64,000 nt of DNA. It comes from Collinsella sp. AM33-4BH (GTDB lineage Bacteria > Actinomycetota > Coriobacteriia > Coriobacteriales > Coriobacteriaceae). Made by a program: the position numbers and the translations under genes. Where the stretch lies: NCBI RefSeq assembly GCF_003469205.1, contig NZ_QSIN01000009.1, forward strand, positions 1 through 64,000, written 5' to 3'. Each line of letters opens with the position of its first letter. The stretch's first letter is position 1. Below are positions 18,326 through 27,070 of the stretch, one piece after another. The notes under the pieces were generated by a model. That model was not told where the DNA came from, did not search any database, and saw only the letters and a program-made list of their open reading frames with translations.

Positions 18326-19576
18326 TTACTGGCGTTGCTTGGGCTCGGTGACGATGGCTCGGACAATGCGGGGGCGATCGGTGAGGTCGTGGACGATACG
18401 CACGTCCGAAAGGCCTGCTTGACGACAGAGCTCGGCCGCGGCGTCGAGCGCGCCCTCGTAGAGCTCGCAGGCAAACAGGCCGCCGGCACGCAGCATGTAG
18501 GGCGCCGCGTTGAGCAGGCGGCGGAAGATATCGAGACCGTCGGCACCGCCCTCGAGCGCCAGATCGGGCTCAAAGTCCTTGACCTCATGCGGCAGCGAGC
18601 GCATGACGTCGGTCGGGATGTAAGGTGGGTTGGAGACGAGCACATCAAAGGTGCCCCACTCTTCGCGGGGAATGGAACTCACCAGGTTTGTGAGGCTGAA
18701 GGCGACCTCGTCGGACGTGAGGCCAAGCGCATCACGGTTTTTGGTGGCCAGATCGATGGCGCGCGGCTCGATATCGGTAGCAGTGCAGGTAACGTGGCCG
18801 CGGCGCTCCCAGGCAAGGGAGAGCGAAATGCAGCCCGTGCCGCAGCCGACCTCGAGAACGCGGGCAGTGCGGGGCTCGGCTGGGGCAGGCGCAGCGGCAT
18901 CCTGAGCTGAAACCGTCTCCTGGTCGGCACCCTCGATGGCGATGCCGCATTCGTCGAGCTCGGGCTCGGCGGCTTCCGCGGCTTCGGCTTCTGCTGCTTG
19001 CGCGGCGGCTTCCTCGGCCTCGCGATCGGCCAGTTCCTCGGCATAGGCACGGCTGCCCAGTACGTCGCCGCCTAGCGCCGCCTCATCGGCAGCCGTCAGG
19101 TTAGCGGCACGGCGCTCGGCAGTCGCCCGTTCGTCTGCCAGCGCGGCCTCGGCCTTGCGTGCCTCCTCGACCTCATCGTTCCAAGGCAGCTCAACACGCT
19201 GACGGGCAGCAGCCTCGGGGCTCAGCACCTCGGCATCCAGATAATTGAGGACTTCCTCGACGAGCATCTCGGTTTCGGGGCGCGGAATGAGCACACCGGG
19301 AGCGCACGCGACGTCAATCATGCGAAACTGCGTGCTGCCGGTAATGTACTGTAGCGGCTCGCCTTTGGCGCGACGAACGACGGCCGCATGCATGGTCTCG
19401 AGCTGGGCCGCGTTAAGCGTCTCGTCCATACGCATATATAGGTCAATGCGCGCCAGGCCCGTGGCGGCGCACAGCAGCCACTCGGCAGAAAGACGGGGGT
19501 GCTCCTCGCCGCGCTCGGCCAGGTACTCCTTGGTCCACTCGAGACAACGCTTGATGGTCCAAATCTCGTTTGCCAT
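18326..19576 (-). CDS. prmC: Release factor glutamine methyltransferase with large insertion
   Basis: Methylates the GGQ glutamine of release factors RF1/RF2. The N-terminal helical domain (residues 1-90), the LQYITGSTQFR and VLIPRPETEMLVE motifs, the SAM loop LEVGCGTGCISLSL (241 onward) and the catalytic NPPY are intact. Between the two domains (about residues 115-235, nt 18872-19234) lies an Ala/Glu-rich low-complexity insertion of about 120 residues, making the protein 416 instead of about 285. The ATG has GGGAGGA upstream. Its substrate prfA lies 590 bp upstream on the same strand, separated by a structured repeat. Confidence 0.92.
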   Translation of the reverse strand: MANEIWTIKRCLEWTKEYLAERGEEHPRLSAEWLLCAATGLARIDLYMRMDETLNAAQLETMHAAVVRRAKGEPLQYITGSTQFRMIDVACAPGVLIPRPETEMLVEEVLNYLDAEVLSPEAAARQRVELPWNDEVEEARKAEAALADERATAERRAANLTAADEAALGGDVLGSRAYAEELADREAEEAAAQAAEAEAAEAAEPELDECGIAIEGADQETVSAQDAAAPAPAEPRTARVLEVGCGTGCISLSLAWERRGHVTCTATDIEPRAIDLATKNRDALGLTSDEVAFSLTNLVSSIPREEWGTFDVLVSNPPYIPTDVMRSLPHEVKDFEPDLALEGGADGLDIFRRLLNAAPYMLRAGGLFACELYEGALDAAAELCRQAGLSDVRIVHDLTDRPRIVRAIVTEPKQRQ

Positions 19577-20019
19577 GGGGTCCTCCCCTCTTATGCGCCG
19601 GGCGGCGCGCGAATGTCGGAGCAGATTGTACGCGAGGGCGACGCACGACAAGGGACGATTGAAGGCGATTATCGAGAATCAGCCCAGAATTTTGCACCGA
19701 GCTCGCTCAAAGTGTTCATTCGCTGACGTCTAAATTTGAATTCGTCAAGCTTTTGGCAAGGTTGCCCCAAAACTGACCAATATCTAACCAAGAACTTGCC
19801 AAATCACTTGACGCGCGACCCATCAAAAATCGCCCCGCGACTTCTTGGACAATTTTTCGAGCAATATTTTCGATAGCAGATATATGCCGTCAATTACCTT
19901 AAGCAGGTAAGCAGCTCAAATGCCATAACAGCCGACTGAATAACATCTCAAAGCAATGTCCCCAATGACTCCCTACGGATCATTTGACAACCAAGGAAAC
20001 GCCGATGTTTTGGCAATGC
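19577..20019. other. Intergenic stretch without a recognised gene
   Basis: About 440 bp between prmC and the structured element after prfA. It is more AT-rich than its surroundings. A minus-strand frame of about 57 codons is open near 19730-19900 but has no convincing start or ribosome binding site. I see no promoter that I would trust. Confidence 0.5.
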
Positions 20020-20165
20020 CAGCGAGCGACGTCCAGAGCGAACAAGTTGGCATGAAAAAGGCAAGGCATAGACCTTCTGGTCATGCCTTGCCTTTTGAAT
20101 GACAAATTGTCGCTCTGGACGGCGCGCAGCGTCGGCTGGTCCGCCGTTCGGTAGAACGGCGGAAC
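20020..20165 (-). repeat. Structured 3'-UTR element, copy 2 (after prfA)
   Basis: Begins directly after the prfA stop codon. The first hairpin is GTTCCGCCGTTC, loop TACC, GAACGGCGGACC. The outer stem is CCAGAGCG/CGCTCTGG, where copy 1 has CCAAGGCG/CGCCTTGG, and the inner hairpin is GGCAAGGCAT/ATGCCTTGCC, where copy 1 has GGCAGGGCAT/ATGCCCTGCC. Loop TTCT and the flanking ACAA/TTGT are identical. Compensatory changes thus occur in all three stems. Confidence 0.85.
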
Positions 20166-21233
20166 TTAGACTGCCTGTGCCAGCTTCTCGGCTCGCTCGG
20201 CGGCGGCGAGCGCCTCGATGACGGTGCCGAGCTGGTCGCCCAGGAGGACGCCGTTGTAGGTGGAGTTGAAGCCGATGCGGTGATCGGTCACGCGGTCCTG
20301 GGGCTGGTTGTAGGTACGGATCTTCTCGGAACGGTTGCCGTGGCCGATCTGGCTCTGGCGCTCGGCACCGAGCTCCGCCTGCTGCTTCTCGAGCTCCATC
20401 TCGTACAGACGGGCGCGCAGCATCTGCATGCAGACTTCGCGGTTCTGGATCTGGGAGCGCTGTTCCTGCGACTGCACCACGGTGTTGGTGGGCAGGTGGG
20501 TGATGCGCACGGCGGAATAAGTGGTGTTAACGCACTGACCGCCAGGACCGGAGGCGCAGTAGGTGTCGATACGCAGGTCGGACTGGTTGATCTGGACGTC
20601 GATCTCCTCGGCCTCGGGAAGTACGGCGACGGTCGCCGTGGAGGTCTGGATACGGCCCTGGGACTCGGTCTTGGGAACGCGCTGGACGCGGTGCACGCCG
20701 GACTCGAACTTCATGACGGAGTAGACGCGGTCGCCCTCGACCTTGAACTCGATGGACTTAAAGCCGCCGGCCTCGCTGGGGCTGGAGTCGAGCACGGTGG
20801 TCTTCCAGCCGCGCGACTCGCAGAAGCGCTGATACATCTTGTACAGATCGCCGGCAAAGATGGCCGCCTCGTCGCCACCAGCGGCGGAGCGAATCTCGAC
20901 GATGGTGTTCTTGTCGTCGTTGGGGTCGCTCGGGATGAGCATGTACTTAATGTCTTCCTCGAGCTGGGGAAGCTTGGCCTCGTTTTCGGAGATGTCCATC
21001 TGGAGCATCTCCTTCTCATCGGCATCGGTAGTATCGTGGAGCATTTCCTTGGCGGCCTCGATGTCATCGAGCGCGCCGATGTACTCGCGCGAGGCAGCGA
21101 TGAGGTCGGACTGGTGCGCGTACTCCTTGTTGAGACGCGTGAACTCCTTGATATCGGAGGCGACGGCCGGGTCGGAAAGCTTTTTCTCGAGCTCCTCGTA
21201 GGCCTTGATGATCTTTTCGAGCTTGTCGCGCAT
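20166..21233 (-). CDS. prfA: Peptide chain release factor 1
   Basis: Terminates translation at UAA and UAG. The 355-residue protein has the domain 1 coiled coil (residues 1-100), the stop-codon-reading P-x-T tripeptide in VPKTESQGRIQTS, and the catalytic GGQ in SGPGGQCVNTTYSAVRI. The P-x-T (not SPF) motif identifies RF1 rather than RF2. The position after GGQ is Cys where His is common. The glutamine of GGQ is the PrmC target. Confidence 0.96.
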   Translation of the reverse strand: MRDKLEKIIKAYEELEKKLSDPAVASDIKEFTRLNKEYAHQSDLIAASREYIGALDDIEAAKEMLHDTTDADEKEMLQMDISENEAKLPQLEEDIKYMLIPSDPNDDKNTIVEIRSAAGGDEAAIFAGDLYKMYQRFCESRGWKTTVLDSSPSEAGGFKSIEFKVEGDRVYSVMKFESGVHRVQRVPKTESQGRIQTSTATVAVLPEAEEIDVQINQSDLRIDTYCASGPGGQCVNTTYSAVRITHLPTNTVVQSQEQRSQIQNREVCMQMLRARLYEMELEKQQAELGAERQSQIGHGNRSEKIRTYNQPQDRVTDHRIGFNSTYNGVLLGDQLGTVIEALAAAERAEKLAQAV

Positions 21234-21428
21234 GACGGGACTCCTTTATATGCGTGAAGGTGAAAATCGGCAGAATTGATGGGGCGCACGGCGCCATTGC
21301 GGGGGTAAGTCCAGCTAGAGCATGTCGATCTTCAGATACATGCGCATCCCTTCGCGTACGGGGTACATAGTTGCGGTCTAACCCATACATGATAGCGTGC
21401 GCAGGCAAACCTGCATATAACCCGCACG

Positions 21429-21463
21429 GAATCCGACAAAGGGAGAGTCCCTTTGTCGGATTC
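21429..21463. repeat. 34-35 nt palindrome, copy A
   Basis: GAATCCGACAAAGGGA-GAG-TCCCTTTGTCGGATTC: 16-bp arms around a 3-nt loop, touching the stop codon of the M20 peptidase gene. One of five related palindromes in this window; the outer pairs differ from the other copies but remain complementary. Confidence 0.85.
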
Positions 21464-22878
21464 TAGAGCGTATGGAGCAGGGCGATGAGGAAGCGTACGC
21501 CCTGGAGGTAGGCGCGGCGGGTGATGCGCTCGTTGGTGCCGTGGACGCCGCGGTCGCACTCGTCATCGTCGACCACAAACGCCGAAAAACGAATGCATTC
21601 GGAGCAAATGTGCTGGTAGTTGGCAGCGTCGGTCGCGCCGATCACGGTCGAGGGAACAATCGCCAACGGCTCGGATGATCCGTTTTCCTCCGTCCCCTTT
21701 GGATCGCGGAAATAGCGGGCGGCGATGGAGCGAACCGCCTCGAGGCCGGGACCACCGATGCGCGGGGACGGCGAGGGCTCGGAGCTGCCGGGGCCCAGCT
21801 CCACTTCGACACGACCGGCAAGGTCCGCCCCGGCAACCGCCTCACGGCAGCGCGCCACAACGTCGGCCACGCTCGTGCCCTCGAGCATGCGGAAGTTAAT
21901 GTTGGCCCACATATCCTGCGGCATTACGTTGGCGCCGGCGCTGCCTCCCTCGATCTGCGTGGGCGCGCAGGTGGTCGTCACCAGCGGATAGAGCTTTTTG
22001 CTGGCGAGGCACTCGCGCACGATGGCATCCCCGTTGGCGGCAATCTCATCCGCCGTGTAGAGCCCCAGCTCGACAAGCTGCGCGGCAAGCAGATCGGTCA
22101 CGCGCGTCGGCCACTCGATATCGCAGATTGCGGTGATGGCACGGCTCAACACCTCGAGCGACGTGCCGCCGTAGGGGTTGGAAGAATGCCCACCCGCGTT
22201 CTTTGTCTTGAGCACAATGTCGGCATAACCCTTCTCAGCCAGGTCGGCGTGCATGAGCCAACCCTCGCCCGCGTTGTACTCGGCAGCCGAAACAATACGG
22301 TAGTCACCCTCGTCGATCAGATATTCAAGTTCAACACCGCGCTCCTCGAGCACGCGGCCGATAGCTCCAGCGCCGTACTGCGTGGTTTCCTCGTCCTGGC
22401 CAAAGGCGAGCAACAGCGAACGCTTGTGCTCCCAGCCGTGCGCCAACGCATACTCAACCGCCTCGAGAATGCCTGCGACCTGATCCTTCATGTCGATAGC
22501 GCCGCGACCCCAAATGTAGGTGTCGTCCACCTGTCCGCTAAAGGGGGCGTGCGTCCAGTCGGCCTCGGTACCCGGCACCACGGGGACCACGTCCATGTGG
22601 CCCATGAGCATGACGGGTTTGAGGGCGGAGTCGGAACCGCTAAGCGTCACCAACAGCGAGTGGTCGATAAGCTCGACCTCGCCCGCCGCAAACACGCGCG
22701 GCCAGGCCTGCTGCATATAGGCGCGCAGGTCGTCGAAGGGCTGCCAGTCCACCGCCTCGGCATCCATGCTCGAGATGGTCGGAAACGACAGCACGCGGCC
22801 CAAGCGCTCGCACGCGCCGGCCTCGTCCATATCGGCAAAATCGTCCTCATGCGCAAAGAAGCGCCAAACCTCGGCCAT
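21463..22878 (-). CDS. M20 family metallopeptidase (carboxypeptidase S / acyl-amino-acid hydrolase-like)
   Basis: A di-zinc hydrolase expected to cleave a C-terminal residue or an N-acyl group from small peptides or amino acids. GHMDVVPVVPG supplies the first metal ligand, WGRGAIDMKDQ the bridging Asp, and GQDEETTQYG the catalytic Glu pair; the dimerisation lid is about residues 205-340. It is 471 residues, no signal peptide. The ATG has AAAGGA at good spacing. It is the last gene of an amino-acid ABC transporter operon, which suggests intracellular processing of an imported peptide or acylated amino acid. Confidence 0.85.
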   Translation of the reverse strand: MAEVWRFFAHEDDFADMDEAGACERLGRVLSFPTISSMDAEAVDWQPFDDLRAYMQQAWPRVFAAGEVELIDHSLLVTLSGSDSALKPVMLMGHMDVVPVVPGTEADWTHAPFSGQVDDTYIWGRGAIDMKDQVAGILEAVEYALAHGWEHKRSLLLAFGQDEETTQYGAGAIGRVLEERGVELEYLIDEGDYRIVSAAEYNAGEGWLMHADLAEKGYADIVLKTKNAGGHSSNPYGGTSLEVLSRAITAICDIEWPTRVTDLLAAQLVELGLYTADEIAANGDAIVRECLASKKLYPLVTTTCAPTQIEGGSAGANVMPQDMWANINFRMLEGTSVADVVARCREAVAGADLAGRVEVELGPGSSEPSPSPRIGGPGLEAVRSIAARYFRDPKGTEENGSSEPLAIVPSTVIGATDAANYQHICSECIRFSAFVVDDDECDRGVHGTNERITRRAYLQGVRFLIALLHTL

Positions 22879-22904
22879 GACATCCTTTCGATTGTGACGA
22901 CAAA

Positions 22905-22925
22905 GGCCGCCCCACGGGAGCGGCC
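22905..22925 (-). terminator. Weak terminator or attenuator between the ABC ATPase and M20 genes
   Basis: On the minus strand GGCCGC ... GCGGCC with a short loop is followed by TTTGT. It lies in the 71-nt gap upstream of the M20 ribosome binding site and could lower expression of the peptidase relative to the transporter. Confidence 0.5.
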
Positions 22926-22949
22926 CTGCAACGCAGGCGTTTGCGCCGG

Positions 22950-23735
22950 TTATTTGTCCTCGAGATAGCGAGAGAGGAACTCGCGAGTGCGCTGATGTTT
23001 GGGGTTGCCAAAGAGCTCGGCCGGCGCGGCGTCCTCGAGCACCACGCCCTTGTCCATAAAGACCACGCGGTCGGACACCGTGCGGGCAAAGGCCATCTCG
23101 TGCGTGACGACAACCATGGTCATGCCGTCGGCCGCGAGCTTGCGCATGACCTCGAGCACCTCGCCCACGATCTCGGGGTCGAGTGCCGAAGTCGGCTCGT
23201 CGAACAGCATGATCTGCGGATTCATGCACAGGGCGCGCGCGATGGCCACGCGCTGCTTTTGGCCACCGGACAGGCGACCCACGGCGGCGTGCGCGAACTT
23301 TTCGAGCCCCACACTCGTCAGATGCTCCATTGCGACCTTCTCGGCCTCGGCCTTGCTCATCTTTTTGAGCGTGACGGGCGCAAGCGTGCAGTTGTCGAGC
23401 ACATCCATGTTGTTGAACAGGTTAAAGCCCTGGAACACCATGCCGATGTCCTCACGCAGCTTGTTAATGTTGCAGCGCTCGGCCGTAAGGTCCTGGCCGT
23501 GGAACCAGATGTGGCCCGCGTCCGGGGTCTCGAGCAGGTTGAGGCAGCGCAGGAAGGTCGACTTGCCCGAGCCCGAGGCGCCGATGATGGTGACGACCTC
23601 GCCGGGATTGACGGACAAGTCGATACCTTTGAGCACCTCGAGCGAGCCGAAGCTCTTGCGCAGGCCCTCGACGCGGATGAGTGACTCTTTAGTTTGTGCG
23701 GCGGCCGCGGTGCCGGTAGTGGCGGTATCTGCCAT
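22950..23735 (-). CDS. Polar amino-acid ABC transporter, ATP-binding protein
   Basis: Energises import. Walker A is GASGSGKST, the Q-loop is [11 protein letters not shown], the signature is LSGGQKQR, Walker B is [12 protein letters not shown] and the H-loop is VVTHEM; this set and the [12 protein letters not shown] segment are typical of the GlnQ/HisP group. The chosen ATG (GAGGAG upstream) gives 261 residues, with an extra Ala/Thr-rich N-terminal 17 residues before the usual start. It lies 22 nt after the permease gene. Confidence 0.92.
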   Translation of the reverse strand: MADTATTGTAAAAQTKESLIRVEGLRKSFGSLEVLKGIDLSVNPGEVVTIIGASGSGKSTFLRCLNLLETPDAGHIWFHGQDLTAERCNINKLREDIGMVFQGFNLFNNMDVLDNCTLAPVTLKKMSKAEAEKVAMEHLTSVGLEKFAHAAVGRLSGGQKQRVAIARALCMNPQIMLFDEPTSALDPEIVGEVLEVMRKLAADGMTMVVVTHEMAFARTVSDRVVFMDKGVVLEDAAPAELFGNPKHQRTREFLSRYLEDK

Positions 23736-23757
23736 GATGATTCTCCTCGTCTTAAGC

Positions 23758-24906
23758 CTAGTTAGAGCTGGGCAGCGTGGCAGGAGCCTCGGCGCCGAGC
23801 TTTTTGCCAAAGGCCTCGAGCAGGCGGCTCGCCACGAGCGTCAGGATCAGGTAGACCACGAGCGCCACGCAGTAGACCTCCATCTGGCGGTAGTACACGC
23901 CGGCGACGGTGGTGGTGGCATACATGAGGTCGAACACGCCGATGACCGAGAGCACCGACGAATCCTTGATGTTAATGATGAGCTCGTTGGTGAGCGCCGG
24001 AATCGCGTTTTTAATGCCCTGGGGGAACACGACCTTGCGCATAGCCTGCCACTGCGAAAGCCCCAGCGAGCGCGCTGCCTCGGCCTGGCCGGGATCGATG
24101 GACTCGATGCCGCCGCGCAGGACCTCCATCATGTAGGCGGTGGAGTTGAGCGAGATGGTGACGAGGCCGGCGGTGAAGGTACTCCAAATCTGGTTGGCCT
24201 GGGCAGTCTCGAAGCCCATGCCGCGCAAAACGGTGAAGCCCGCGTAATAGATGAGCAGGCCCTGGACCATCATGGGCGTGCCGCGCACGATGGTGGAGTA
24301 GACGGTCGCAAAGCCGCGGCCGATGCTCTTAAAGAAGCGCACCAGGTCGTTGTCTACGCGGTCGAAGGTCTGAATACGCAGGAACACAAAGAGCAGCGCC
24401 AGGAAGAATGCGATGACGGTGCCGAAGGTGGCAAGCGCGATGGTGATCTCGATGCCACGGATGAAGAAGTCGCCGCTCTTGTAGGTCATGTAGACCAAGC
24501 TCGACAAAAAGTCGCTGGGGTTGGAATCCGAGACAATGCTCACCTGCACCAGATCGATAAACGACATGACGCAGCGGTCGACAAAGAAGATCGCCGCAAT
24601 GACGACCACGACATAGCTGCCCAGGCGCGCGCCGCGACGGAAACGCTCGGATGCAAACGGTGACTTTTCGCGATAGTCGCTCCAGTGCATAACCTTGGTG
24701 ACGAGCGCTGCCGCCGACACGACGATCCAGGCCCAAAGAATCGCCCAAAGGCAATCCTGGAAGATGCCGGTGGGCGCCAAAAAGCTCAGCGGCGTGGGGT
24801 TGCGCTGGCTAAATGCCAAGCCGAGCGCCGCGATAACGCTCGTGCCCAGGTACACATAACGGTGGTCGGCCTTGATAAAGGAGGCCAGACGATTGATGCC
24901 TTTCAT
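23758..24906 (-). CDS. Polar amino-acid ABC transporter, permease
   Basis: Membrane subunit of the HisM/GlnP type. The conserved core (about residues 165-375) holds the membrane segments and the EAA loop [22 protein letters not shown] that contacts the ATPase. Residues 1-160 are an unusual N-terminal extension with three predicted membrane segments (about 19-33, 48-70, 93-112), making it 382 residues instead of about 220-240. Only one permease gene is present, so the transporter is probably a homodimer of this subunit. Confidence 0.88.
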   Translation of the reverse strand: MKGINRLASFIKADHRYVYLGTSVIAALGLAFSQRNPTPLSFLAPTGIFQDCLWAILWAWIVVSAAALVTKVMHWSDYREKSPFASERFRRGARLGSYVVVVIAAIFFVDRCVMSFIDLVQVSIVSDSNPSDFLSSLVYMTYKSGDFFIRGIEITIALATFGTVIAFFLALLFVFLRIQTFDRVDNDLVRFFKSIGRGFATVYSTIVRGTPMMVQGLLIYYAGFTVLRGMGFETAQANQIWSTFTAGLVTISLNSTAYMMEVLRGGIESIDPGQAEAARSLGLSQWQAMRKVVFPQGIKNAIPALTNELIINIKDSSVLSVIGVFDLMYATTTVAGVYYRQMEVYCVALVVYLILTLVASRLLEAFGKKLGAEAPATLPSSN

Positions 24907-24915
24907 GCTGCCTCC

Positions 24916-25842
24916 CTATGCCGGCTGACGGTCGAGGCACGCGTCCCACATTTGGTCGCGCTCCTCTTGGCTAATGCCCTTGAGTGTCTTGTCGATGAGC
25001 TTAAGCAGTTTGTCCGAGCCCTTGCGGCAACCGACATTTGCCGTGACCTCCTGCTTAAAGCCCTCGCCCTCGGCAAAGTGGATGGGGACGATACCGGGAT
25101 TTTGGGCCATATAGCCCTTTTCGTTCTCCGTGTTGTAGGTCACGGCGTCGCACGTGCCCTGCAGCAGATTCGAGAACACCGTGGGGACCGAATCGACCGG
25201 GTTCTTGTGCACAACGCCCGGAATCTCGTCGATGACGGTATCGAGCATGGTGTCCTTTTGGCCGAGCACCGTGGCACCGCTGAAGTCGCTGAGCTTGGTG
25301 GCGTTTTGGTAGGGCGAGCCCTCTTTTACGAACAGGCCAAAGTAGCCAATGAAGTACGGGTCGGAAAAGCCGACGGACTCCTCGCGCTCGGGCGTGGCGC
25401 TCATGCCGGCGATGATGAGGTCAATCTGGCCGTTGTTGAGCGAGTCGATAAGGCCCGAGAAGCTCTGCTTGACGGCAACGGGCTCGCCGCCGAGAGCCTT
25501 GCAGACGATCTTGGCGATCTGCACGTCGTAGCCATCGGCATAGGCGCCCTGCACGTTGTCGATGGGGATCGTGAACTCGCTGGCCTCGGAAACCTGCCAG
25601 TTGTACGGGGCGTAGGCCGCCTCCATGCCGATGCGGATCTTATCCTTGCCGATAACGGAATCGGACAGGTCATCGCGACCGCCGCCCGTCGTGGGCTGAA
25701 CTACTTCCAGCGTGGAGGGACGCTGGCAGCCGGCAAGTGCGCCGGCGACGACAGAAGCGCTCGCAGCGAGAGCGCTACCCAAAAAGATGCGACGGCTGCA
25801 TACCGGCTGTGGATGCGCGTCGCGCTGTTGTCGAGATTGCAT
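24916..25842 (-). CDS. Amino-acid-binding lipoprotein with Tat-like signal
   Basis: Captures the substrate outside the membrane and delivers it to the permease. Residues 16-21 (SRRIFL) match the twin-arginine motif and residues 36-39 (LAGC) are a lipobox, so Cys39 is likely lipidated after Tat export. The mature part is a family 3 solute-binding protein (IRIGMEAAYAPYNW, GYDVQIAKIVCKALG, DLIIAGMSATPERE, FSDPYF). The ATG with AAGG at 6 nt was chosen over a longer opening. It is the first gene of the operon; ligand specificity is unknown. Confidence 0.9.
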   Translation of the reverse strand: MQSRQQRDAHPQPVCSRRIFLGSALAASASVVAGALAGCQRPSTLEVVQPTTGGGRDDLSDSVIGKDKIRIGMEAAYAPYNWQVSEASEFTIPIDNVQGAYADGYDVQIAKIVCKALGGEPVAVKQSFSGLIDSLNNGQIDLIIAGMSATPEREESVGFSDPYFIGYFGLFVKEGSPYQNATKLSDFSGATVLGQKDTMLDTVIDEIPGVVHKNPVDSVPTVFSNLLQGTCDAVTYNTENEKGYMAQNPGIVPIHFAEGEGFKQEVTANVGCRKGSDKLLKLIDKTLKGISQEERDQMWDACLDRQPA

Positions 25843-25976
25843 CTGGTGCCTTCCCAATTTCGTTTTGCTGACAATAAGACAGGATATACGCCCGCAACCA
25901 GCAGCGCGGCATGTGCGCGAAAAATTAATAGACACACGAGGACGATTGGCGCAAAGCAGCCTGCCCCATGTACCAC

Positions 25977-26095
25977 TTGGCATGAAAAAGGCAAGGCATA
26001 GACCTTCTGGTCATGCCTTGCCTTTTGAATGACAAATTGTCGCTCTGGGTGGCGCGCAGCGTCGACCGGTCCGCCGTTCGTTAGAACGGCGGAAC
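25977..26095 (-). repeat. Structured 3'-UTR element, copy 3 (truncated at one end)
   Basis: Starts 2 nt after the stop codon of the aldose epimerase gene. The first hairpin and the inner terminator hairpin match copy 2 almost exactly, but the sequence diverges before the far arm of the outer stem, so that stem cannot form. This helps show which part is the minimal unit. Confidence 0.8.
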
Positions 26096-26097
26096 CT

Positions 26098-26991
26098 CTA
26101 GAGCAGGGTAACGCTAAAGGAGCGCTCGTCGGTGGCGCCGGGGGCCAAGACGATGGTGTTGACCTTGTGCTCAAAGACGTCGTCCTCGGTGTCCATGGTG
26201 GTGTGACCGGTCCAAGGCTCGAGCGCCACAAACGGAGCGTCGTTGGCGGCAGACCACACGCCAATGTACTTAAAGCCCTCAAAGTCGATCTTGACGCCGT
26301 GGCCCGACTTGCGGCCGCGCAGCGTGAGCGTGGAGCCCGGAGTATCGGTGAACATGATGGCATCGTTATCGAAGCTGCGGTGTGTGATGGGCAGCACGTC
26401 CGAGTTATCGGGCGCCTTGTAGCTACCCTCGAACGTCATGAGGCCATCGGGCGTGATGACGGGGGCCTCGTTAGTCCAAGCCTCGGTAAACGCCAGCTCG
26501 TAATCCTCGAATGCCTCGTCCTCGGCACCGGGGGCGGGCACGTTGAATGCGGGGTGGCCGCCCACCGAGAACGGCAGGTCCACGTCGCCGGTGTTGGTGA
26601 CGGCAAAGGTCTGCGTGAGGGTGGCGTCGCCGGTCAGGGCATAGGTCATGTTGAGCTTAAAGTGGAACGGGAACGCCTTGAGAGACTCGGGCGTGTCGGT
26701 GAGCTCGTAGGTAACGGACGAACCGTCCTCCGACACCCCGACGATCTTGTGCTCGACAATGCGCGCGATGCCGTGGCGCGCCATCTCGCAGGTGCCGGCG
26801 GCAGACGTCGCCGTGTTGTTGCGCAGCGATCCCACGATGGGGAACAGGATAGGCGCGTGCTTGCCCCAAAAGGCCGGGTCGCCCTGCCACAGATACTCGT
26901 TGCCGTTGAGGGCAAGGCTCGTGAGCTGGGCACCCATGGAATCGATGGCCGCGGTGAGGCCGCCGCGCTTGATGGTAGTGACGGTAGACAT
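26098..26991 (-). CDS. Aldose 1-epimerase family protein (LacX-like)
   Basis: A galactose-mutarotase-fold protein acting on sugars or sugar phosphates. The supersandwich landmarks are an N-terminal AAIDSMGAQLTSLALNG, the EYLWQGDPAFWGKHAPILFP region, FSVGGHPAFNVP with a conserved His, and C-terminal VALEPWTGHTT with the probable catalytic Glu. The LacX subgroup fits better than GalM because of the YLWQ and FSVGGHPAF motifs. The ATG follows GGAGG at good spacing; the product is 297 residues. Confidence 0.85.
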   Translation of the reverse strand: MSTVTTIKRGGLTAAIDSMGAQLTSLALNGNEYLWQGDPAFWGKHAPILFPIVGSLRNNTATSAAGTCEMARHGIARIVEHKIVGVSEDGSSVTYELTDTPESLKAFPFHFKLNMTYALTGDATLTQTFAVTNTGDVDLPFSVGGHPAFNVPAPGAEDEAFEDYELAFTEAWTNEAPVITPDGLMTFEGSYKAPDNSDVLPITHRSFDNDAIMFTDTPGSTLTLRGRKSGHGVKIDFEGFKYIGVWSAANDAPFVALEPWTGHTTMDTEDDVFEHKVNTIVLAPGATDERSFSVTLL

Positions 26992-27070
26992 GCTACTTCC
27001 TCCAAAAGTAAACAACAGTGTCGAGGGCTATTGTCCCACTCTTAGCGACAGGTCGCGACGGCAGGCGCAG

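Noticed and set aside
22879-23229. A 117-residue N-terminal extension of the M20 peptidase
   Set aside because: It overlaps the ABC ATPase gene in another frame and is an Arg/Gly-rich shadow; the ATG at 22878 has AAAGGA and matches the family start.
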